Positions 59,709-64,000 of a DNA stretch of 64,000 bases are shown here, piece after piece. This stretch comes from JAXGRD01 sp050946655. Lineage in GTDB: Bacteria; Bacillota; Clostridia; Peptostreptococcales; Anaerovoracaceae. The position numbers and the translations under genes were made by a program. The notes under the pieces are model-generated. The model made no database searches, was not told the DNA's origin, and worked only from the letters and a program-made list of their open reading frames with translations. Each line of letters begins with the position of its first letter. Position 1 is the first letter of the stretch. The stretch is taken from NCBI GenBank assembly GCA_050946655.1, contig JBMNVE010000002.1, positions 1 to 64,000 of the forward strand, written 5' to 3'.

Positions 59709-60830
59709 TTATTCCTCCTTAAAGTCTTCTTTGGCTGTGTTCATTGGCGGTCTTTTGTCCGTCAATGGAACAAGTACTGGTTTTCCTTCGGGCTTGATAA
59801 TCAAAGCCCCTAATAGTTCATTGAATCTTTGTTTTCCTAGCGTCTGCGTCATTGCCGTGATACCGAGAAGTTTCTTCTCATACGGTTCATATCCGGCATC
59901 GATTACAGCTTGTGCCACCTTGCCTTCGTCAGCGTACTTTCGAACCGAACGGCCGGCTACGACCTTCCAGTTCACCCACTCTTTTCCGGAAAGAGCCTGG
60001 CGGAGTGCGTAGTCTTTTACATCCGATGCCCACGAGGTCAGTTCATCTACCCTGGCAAGGACATCTTCGATTTCTGTATCCGTGAGCTCTGCGGTATCGG
60101 CAAAGTCGTACTTAGCCGCCTCCATTGCAAACTCGCTGCGTTTCCTGCAAGTGTGCTTGATGGGACAGAACTGGCACCAATCGCCACAGGCATAATCGCC
60201 TAGTCCCTCGTAAGCAAGAGCCGCCGCAGGTTTCAGCACATTCTCTGCCCAGTCCAGAAGGTCCTCTTTTACAAGCATGGACACGCTGATGTTGTCCCGG
60301 TTCGGCTGGAAGATGTGCATTGCCACATCGGTGATGTTATAGATGCCTTCAAACATTGCCAGGCATCCAAGTGCATAGCACCGCATCTGACTGTTGTCTT
60401 CGCTCTCAACGAGAATCCCCGAACCGTTCTTATAGTCAATTACGTGGAGAACCCCGTCGCTGACAACGATGGCATCCGATGTTCCAAAGCCATCCTTTAC
60501 CCACTGTTCATAGCTGATCTGCTGCTCGATGAGAACTACCGGGTCTACGCATTCTTCCTTTGCCTTTTCATAAAGTTCTACCACGTAGGCTACGTAGTTC
60601 TCTGCGTTCATAGCCATCTGCTCGCTATAGAACTCAAGGGTCGGTTTCGGATCATCCATCTGGATACCGAGTGCCTGCTTTAACTTGTACTCACAGAGAA
60701 GGTGTGCCTCTGTTCCCTCAATCGCATATTCCGAGCCTCGGTTTTCGTATCTTTCTCCTGCTCTTACTGACGGTGGGCAATGTATCCAACGGTGTGACGA
60801 TGACGCTGATAACAGTGCATGTCTTACCAT
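59709..60830 (-). CDS. DUF2800 protein, RecB/Cas4-like nuclease
   Basis: This 373-residue protein of the DUF2800 family has the nuclease core TEAHLLCEYKLKQALG, DAIVVSDGVLHVIDYKNGSG (D...DxK) and a cysteine group CGDWCQFCPIKHTCRKRSEF that probably holds an Fe-S cluster as in Cas4/AddB-like exonucleases. It should act in recombination-dependent replication with the DUF2815 protein. GGTAAGAC lies before its ATG; it overlaps the next small gene by one base. Confidence 0.9.
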   Translation of the reverse strand: MVRHALLSASSSHRWIHCPPSVRAGERYENRGSEYAIEGTEAHLLCEYKLKQALGIQMDDPKPTLEFYSEQMAMNAENYVAYVVELYEKAKEECVDPVVLIEQQISYEQWVKDGFGTSDAIVVSDGVLHVIDYKNGSGILVESEDNSQMRCYALGCLAMFEGIYNITDVAMHIFQPNRDNISVSMLVKEDLLDWAENVLKPAAALAYEGLGDYACGDWCQFCPIKHTCRKRSEFAMEAAKYDFADTAELTDTEIEDVLARVDELTSWASDVKDYALRQALSGKEWVNWKVVAGRSVRKYADEGKVAQAVIDAGYEPYEKKLLGITAMTQTLGKQRFNELLGALIIKPEGKPVLVPLTDKRPPMNTAKEDFKEE

Positions 60831-61162
60831 TAGAGCACCTCCACTTCTGACATGAGTGCTGCGTAGTCATCCGGCTTGATGTCCGACAGGCGGTCTGCAC
60901 CATACTTCTTAAGCAAGGCCTTGACCTCATCGGTATGTCCTTCTCTGGACTTCTCTGCAAGCTTGGCTCTCACATCCGTGAACTCGATTGCCTTTTCTTC
61001 GGTAGGGGTTTCTTCTTTCTTACCAAAAAGTGTATTAAGCGAGTCTGCGATGTTTAAGACTGCCTGCCCCGCCTCCATCAAGTTGGTGGCATTTTCCACA
61101 ATGCTCTTTCCGGCTTTGCGAAGTTCATCCAAGTACGATGACAACTCTTTCATTTGGCTCAT
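60830..61162 (-). CDS. Small replication-operon protein (110 aa)
   Basis: This 110-residue protein has an N-terminal helical part (ELSSYLDELRKAGKSIVENA) and a C-terminal module EFTDVRAKLAEKSREGHTDE, then VKALLKKYGADRLSDIKPDD, found in many phage proteins before DUF2800. It may bind single-strand DNA or a partner protein. Its start overlaps the 57-aa gene by 38 bases. The function is unknown. Confidence 0.75.
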   Translation of the reverse strand: MSQMKELSSYLDELRKAGKSIVENATNLMEAGQAVLNIADSLNTLFGKKEETPTEEKAIEFTDVRAKLAEKSREGHTDEVKALLKKYGADRLSDIKPDDYAALMSEVEVL

Positions 61163-61298
61163 TTTCGATTTCTCCTTTCTCTTCCTCCGGAAGTTCTTCT
61201 GCTGCCAGGTTAAGTGCCAGTCTCTTTGTCACTCGGCTCAGTCCCATCAGAATTGCTGCGACTTCTGCCTGGCTGTACTGCTTGTCTTGTTTATCCAT
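61125..61298 (-). CDS. Small first gene of the replication operon (57 aa)
   Basis: This 57-codon gene has a very strong AAGGAGGTAGCAC site before its ATG. The product starts MDKQDKQYSQAEVAAILMGL and ends NERVVIVLG. It is the first gene behind the paired bipartite promoter elements and overlaps the 110-aa gene. No family could be named; a small HTH or regulatory protein is possible. Confidence 0.65.
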   Translation of the reverse strand: MDKQDKQYSQAEVAAILMGLSRVTKRLALNLAAEELPEEEKGEIENEPNERVVIVLG

Positions 61299-61318
61299 GT
61301 GCTACCTCCTTCCAATCT

Positions 61319-61350
61319 TCAAAGGACAGCTGATTTTGTTTTGAGCAATG
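61319..61350 (-). promoter_or_regulatory. Phage bipartite promoter-like element, copy 3
   Basis: TTGCTCA (61348–61342; the leading TT differs), 15 bases, TCCTTTGA (61326–61319), 21 bases before the 57-aa gene start. Copy 4 lies about 60 bases further upstream. Confidence 0.65.
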
Positions 61351-61387
61351 GCGATGAGAAGTTTTTTCTGTATCGCCCTCTCAACAC

Positions 61388-61420
61388 TCAAAGGACTGTA
61401 AGATTGGAAGTGAGCAAAAG
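61388..61420 (-). promoter_or_regulatory. Phage bipartite promoter-like element, copy 4
   Basis: TTTTGCTCA (61419–61411), 15 bases, TCCTTTGA (61395–61388). It overlaps the tail of the terminator of the sigma-like gene. Between copies 3 and 4 is a small dyad, GGCGAT...ATCGCC (61350–61376). Confidence 0.65.
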
Positions 61421-61445
61421 ACCCCACAGATTTTTTCTGCAGGGC
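61414..61445 (-). terminator. Terminator of the sigma-like gene
   Basis: A hairpin GCCCTGCAGA-loop-TCTGTGGGGT (ten pairs, three of them G-T) is followed by CTTTTGC on the minus strand. The T-run is shared with promoter element copy 4. Confidence 0.65.
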
Positions 61446-61453
61446 CTTTCCTG

Positions 61454-61906
61454 TTACAGCAGATCGGAGAAGTTTTCTCTGAAGTAGCCTTGTACTTTTC
61501 TTTTCCTATACGATACTGTTGTCTGTGGCATGCCGAGTCTTTCCGCAATCTTTCTGTCGGTCAAACCTTCAGCCAGGAGCATGATGATGGTTTTGTCTAC
61601 CTTCTCCATCTTGTCCAGCTCTTCGAGGAGAACTTCCAGACTGTTAGCTGCGATGACCTCGTCTTCCACGGACTCCTGCGCCGGAACATCCATCCCCAGT
61701 TCAAGCATCATCTCAATGGAGAAGTCTCCGCCTTCACGGGTTCTCTTACACTGACTGCAAGGCTTGTCACAGCGTTTGCCTCCTTCGATGATGCAGCGAG
61801 TGCTTCTTTCCTTTCTCTTTTTCTCTCGCCATGCATCTCTAATGAGAACTTCGTAAACTGCATCTTCGACTTCGATTTCTGTTCCATAGTAGTTGTAGAT
61901 TTTCAT
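61454..61906 (-). CDS. Small sigma-70-like factor
   Basis: This 150-residue protein begins MKIYNYYGTEIEVEDAVYEV, has a cysteine group (CIIEGGKRCDKPCSQCKR) and ends in a region-4 HTH (LDKMEKVDKTIIMLLAEGLT, then DRKIAERLGMPQTTVSYRKR). ATG 61906 has GGAGG eight bases upstream. Such small sigma-like proteins are common in clostridial phages and conjugative elements. Two copies of the bipartite promoter element follow directly, which makes it the main candidate to read them. This link is inference. Confidence 0.8.
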   Translation of the reverse strand: MKIYNYYGTEIEVEDAVYEVLIRDAWREKKRKERSTRCIIEGGKRCDKPCSQCKRTREGGDFSIEMMLELGMDVPAQESVEDEVIAANSLEVLLEELDKMEKVDKTIIMLLAEGLTDRKIAERLGMPQTTVSYRKRKVQGYFRENFSDLL

Positions 61907-61924
61907 AAAAAGACCTCCGTTTGT

Positions 61925-62135
61925 CTTCCGCTTGGGCGGTCGACACGAAGGTCTACACATGGCTAAACAGACTACCCAGGTCGTGACCGTTTCGATATCT
62001 CGTATCGATCCGCCACGACTACCCGGTAGCCGTTAAGCTTGATTTTCAATTGTCCCTCACAGCACCGGGAATACCCTGTACAGTCAGCTACTGTGAGAGC
62101 TGGTTTACGCACTTTTCTCAAGTGCTAAACCTATT
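61925..62135. other. Highly structured untranslated region upstream of the sigma-like gene
   Basis: About 210 bases without a convincing gene but dense in inverted repeats: GTTTA/TAAAC with GCACTT/AAGTGC (62104–62130), CTCACAG...CTGTGAG (62056–62097), CCCGGT...ACCGGG, the small hairpin CTACC-G-GGTAG, CGATA-TCTCG-TATCG, and TCGTG...CACGA. GACTACCC occurs twice as a direct repeat. It may be a 5' leader of the sigma-like gene, a separate small RNA, or a replication/control site. Confidence 0.5.
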
Positions 62136-62144
62136 ATGGCAAAC

Positions 62145-62166
62145 AAAAAAGACCCTGTTTAGGGTC
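62145..62166 (-). terminator. Terminator 2 downstream of the ImmA/IrrE gene
   Basis: GACCCT-AAAC-AGGGTC hairpin followed by TTTTTTGTTT on the minus strand, a strong intrinsic terminator that shields the sigma-like gene region. Confidence 0.8.
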
Positions 62167-62184
62167 CATAAATGTCCGGTTTTT

Positions 62185-62230
62185 TAAGAAAATAAAAGGC
62201 CGTTACCAACCACTAAAGTCGATAACGGCC
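62185..62230 (-). terminator. Terminator 1 downstream of the ImmA/IrrE gene
   Basis: GGCCGTTA...TAACGGCC (62198–62230) followed by TTTTATTTTC on the minus strand. It comes first after the metallopeptidase gene. Confidence 0.75.
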
Positions 62231-62246
62231 ATTTCATGCGTTTTTT

Positions 62247-62270
62247 ATACGGACATTATTATGTCCGTAT
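62247..62270. promoter_or_regulatory. 24-bp perfect palindrome, possible phage operator
   Basis: ATACGGACAT-TATT-ATGTCCGTAT, ten-base arms, 12 bases past the ImmA/IrrE stop. A half-site ATGTCCGG lies at 62172–62179. There is no T-run, so a protein binding site is more likely than a terminator. Confidence 0.5.
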
Positions 62271-62282
62271 AGGTGCCATTTT

Positions 62283-64000
62283 TTATATTTGTATGTCATA
62301 TTTTAGAAGATGTTTTCGAACATCCTCTATTTTATTACCCCACTTCGTTAAAAAAGCGATCTTAATCCTGTTGTGATTATCATTTGCAGGCATCAACTTA
62401 TGAGGAGCTCGTTCCATCAAAGGCAAACTCAATTGAGGAGGTAGTTCCATTGCAAAAAGTACTGCAACTATAGTTTCCAAGCTACCAGATTCTCCCGCAA
62501 AAATTCTCCGCACCTGCCTCTCATCGATATCGACTCTATCAGCAATCACATTATACGATACACCCATGAAATCTTTGCTTGCCTTCATGCAAAATGAGAA
62601 GTCGCTGTTAAATGTCGCGGCAACCTTTTCTGCATCAAGAAGATATTGTTCAAGAGCCTTCTCTTCCTGCTCGGGCATCATTGGCTTTTTACCAGTGTAT
62701 TGGTAATCAAATTCAAAAGGCGAATGTTCATCTTTATTAAGATAGCATTCTGTGTGATAACTTTCGCCATAAGCCTCTGGATTTCTTAATGACAAATCGA
62801 AAACAAGAGCACATTCATCCATGTGTCTTCTTGCGTACTCAGTCAGAACTCTATTACCATCTAAGTCTTCGGTTATGTACTTCGGACTCTTGAAGACAAA
62901 GTGCGATTCTATATATTCATACTTACCGCTTTCAATTTCCTTCCTTGCATAAGTCAAGGATTGTATAGCTGCATCAAGTTCTCCGATCGTAAAGGTCTGA
63001 TTCTTTTCTATAGAATCTTTTTTCCATGAGTGTGGACGCACATAATGACCATCGACATAGTTCAGAGAACCTGCAGCATCATGATATCCGGCGTCTATTA
63101 ATCGAATCTTCGCAGCAGTAAGAGAGACATTATAGAAGGTGCTGATTTCACGAATAATCGGTTCCAAGGCATCAAGGTAATCCATCCCTTGACCCTTATA
63201 CTTTCTAATAAGATTTGAAACGTGCTGCTTAAATCCCGTGAGTGGCATTTGAATGCGTGGTGTGATTGCATTTGCCTGTCTTTCCATCCATGTAGTAGAT
63301 TCCCTAGCATCTCCTTGAACTCCACCAGTAACAAGACATCCTATTTGCGAGGCATGCTCGTTATATAGTCTTTCAAGTTCAAATGCCTTTTTATGCATAA
63401 ACCAATGAAAGCATTCGTGAATTATTGTATTGTCGAGGTGCCCTAAACTTTTCATATAGTTTGCAAAAGGATCAACCATGATGGTCTTACCCTTCACCTC
63501 GATTTCTTTCGCTTCTCCTGTCTTTCCATCATAAATCGTAGTTTTATCATCACAAAAGAAAATACGACCAAATACGGAACCATCTGAAGATAAAGTTTCT
63601 CGCCTAACCGTAAGGCCAAAAGCATCTGCTACCTTTAACGGATCCAGATGAATGGGTGCAGTTATCGCTGCATCAAAACCTGCAGCTTTAAGAAATTTTG
63701 TAGCTATATCTTCATACTGCTCTCTTCTCACATAAGGGACCAAAGAGTCATCAAGGGGATTCTCTTGCTGCGGTTTAGACTGATACTCTTCCGGTTGAGA
63801 AAGCTTGCATCCTTCTAAATTCCTTCCCAAATCTCCAGAGCCTGTAAAACTAAACCACTTCGTCCCATCTTCCTCACTTTCTCCATATCGATTACTGCGT
63901 TCCTGTGCCGTGTAGCAAGCCTCGACAAGAATAGTAAAGGAAATCATGGAACCCGGGAGATTATCAACATATACACGCTTAACTTCCGCAGACTGCAGGT
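62283..64000 (-). CDS. ImmA/IrrE-type metallopeptidase with C-terminal HTH (5' end outside window)
   Basis: At least 571 residues are seen; the frame is open to the right edge, so the true start lies beyond it. The zinc site HExxH is in DNTIIHECFHWFMHK, followed by ESTTWMERQANAITPRIQMP, the usual ImmA/IrrE context. A C-terminal XRE-like HTH (NVIADRVDIDERQVRRIFAG) follows. ImmA proteases cut phage repressors or SOS-type regulators to trigger excision. This protein is much longer than typical ImmA (about 150–250) and has unplaced N-terminal and middle regions. It is transcribed leftward into two terminators. Confidence 0.75.
   Translation of the reverse strand, partial: LQSAEVKRVYVDNLPGSMISFTILVEACYTAQERSNRYGESEEDGTKWFSFTGSGDLGRNLEGCKLSQPEEYQSKPQQENPLDDSLVPYVRREQYEDIATKFLKAAGFDAAITAPIHLDPLKVADAFGLTVRRETLSSDGSVFGRIFFCDDKTTIYDGKTGEAKEIEVKGKTIMVDPFANYMKSLGHLDNTIIHECFHWFMHKKAFELERLYNEHASQIGCLVTGGVQGDARESTTWMERQANAITPRIQMPLTGFKQHVSNLIRKYKGQGMDYLDALEPIIREISTFYNVSLTAAKIRLIDAGYHDAAGSLNYVDGHYVRPHSWKKDSIEKNQTFTIGELDAAIQSLTYARKEIESGKYEYIESHFVFKSPKYITEDLDGNRVLTEYARRHMDECALVFDLSLRNPEAYGESYHTECYLNKDEHSPFEFDYQYTGKKPMMPEQEEKALEQYLLDAEKVAATFNSDFSFCMKASKDFMGVSYNVIADRVDIDERQVRRIFAGESGSLETIVAVLFAMELPPQLSLPLMERAPHKLMPANDNHNRIKIAFLTKWGNKIEDVRKHLLKYDIQI

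Noticed and set aside
61960..62040. Short rightward frame starting MAKQTTQVVTV
   Set aside because: About 25 codons, weak ribosome site and sequence made of the hairpin region; not supported as a gene.

Overview
The window is a low-to-moderate GC chromosome segment from an anaerobic Gram-positive bacterium, most likely a member of the Clostridia. The evidence is the glmS–glmM–cdaR–cdaA operon, a long-form hibernation factor preceded by a raiA-type structured RNA, a ComFC remnant, AGGAGG-type ribosome binding sites nearly everywhere, and iron-dependent alcohol dehydrogenase and NhaC families. A closer placement cannot be made from sequence reading alone.

Layout. (1) 1–23.1 kb is host chromosome. 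It holds a MATE efflux pump with a MerR-type promoter, and a TPR–DUF4037–DUF4125–MerR cluster that may control it. An iron alcohol dehydrogenase, an alpha/beta hydrolase, a CCA-adding enzyme, an NhaC antiporter, a thioredoxin-reductase-like flavoprotein, gltX and a CapA-like phosphatase follow. After these comes a long leftward operon that ends comFC' – raiA RNA – hpf – cdaA – cdaR – glmM – glmS – ahcY – aminotransferase – QueG-like Fe-S protein. (2) 23.1–64.0 kb is an almost complete siphovirus-type prophage that has split comFC. Only the 3' end of comFC is present; the 5' end should lie beyond the right edge, past attR.

Prophage order, read in the direction of most transcription (right to left): an ImmA/IrrE metallopeptidase (cut by the window edge), tandem terminators, a highly structured untranslated stretch, a small sigma-like factor, a replication operon (two small proteins, DUF2800, DUF2815, a membrane protein, family A DNA polymerase), and a lone rightward HhH-GPD-like glycosylase gene. 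The primase/SF3 helicase, VRR-NUC nuclease, SNF2-like helicase and DUF1492 late regulator come next. The late region has a promoter and terminator, a DUF3789-like peptide, HNH, small terminase, a DNA-modification insert (SAM synthetase, two DNA methyltransferases, several small proteins), large terminase, portal, ClpP-like protease, capsid, head-tail and tail genes, holin and endolysin. Last is a lysogeny module of a zinc/HTH protein, a SHOCT-like protein and two serine recombinases next to the attachment site.

The strongest unexplained signal is a bipartite element, TTTTGCTCA-N15-TCCTTTGA, present four times with identical 15-base spacing. It occurs only in the prophage, always on the same strand, just in front of the two replication operons (one has two copies) and the recombinase module. 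It looks like a phage-specific promoter class; the sigma-like protein encoded next to two of the copies is the natural candidate reader. Other notable items are the disruption of comFC directly upstream of the raiA RNA, a possible phage-borne promoter aimed at that RNA, a compact phage SAM synthetase beside two DNA methyltransferases between terS and terL, a duplicated promoter/operator, and the glycosylase cargo gene.
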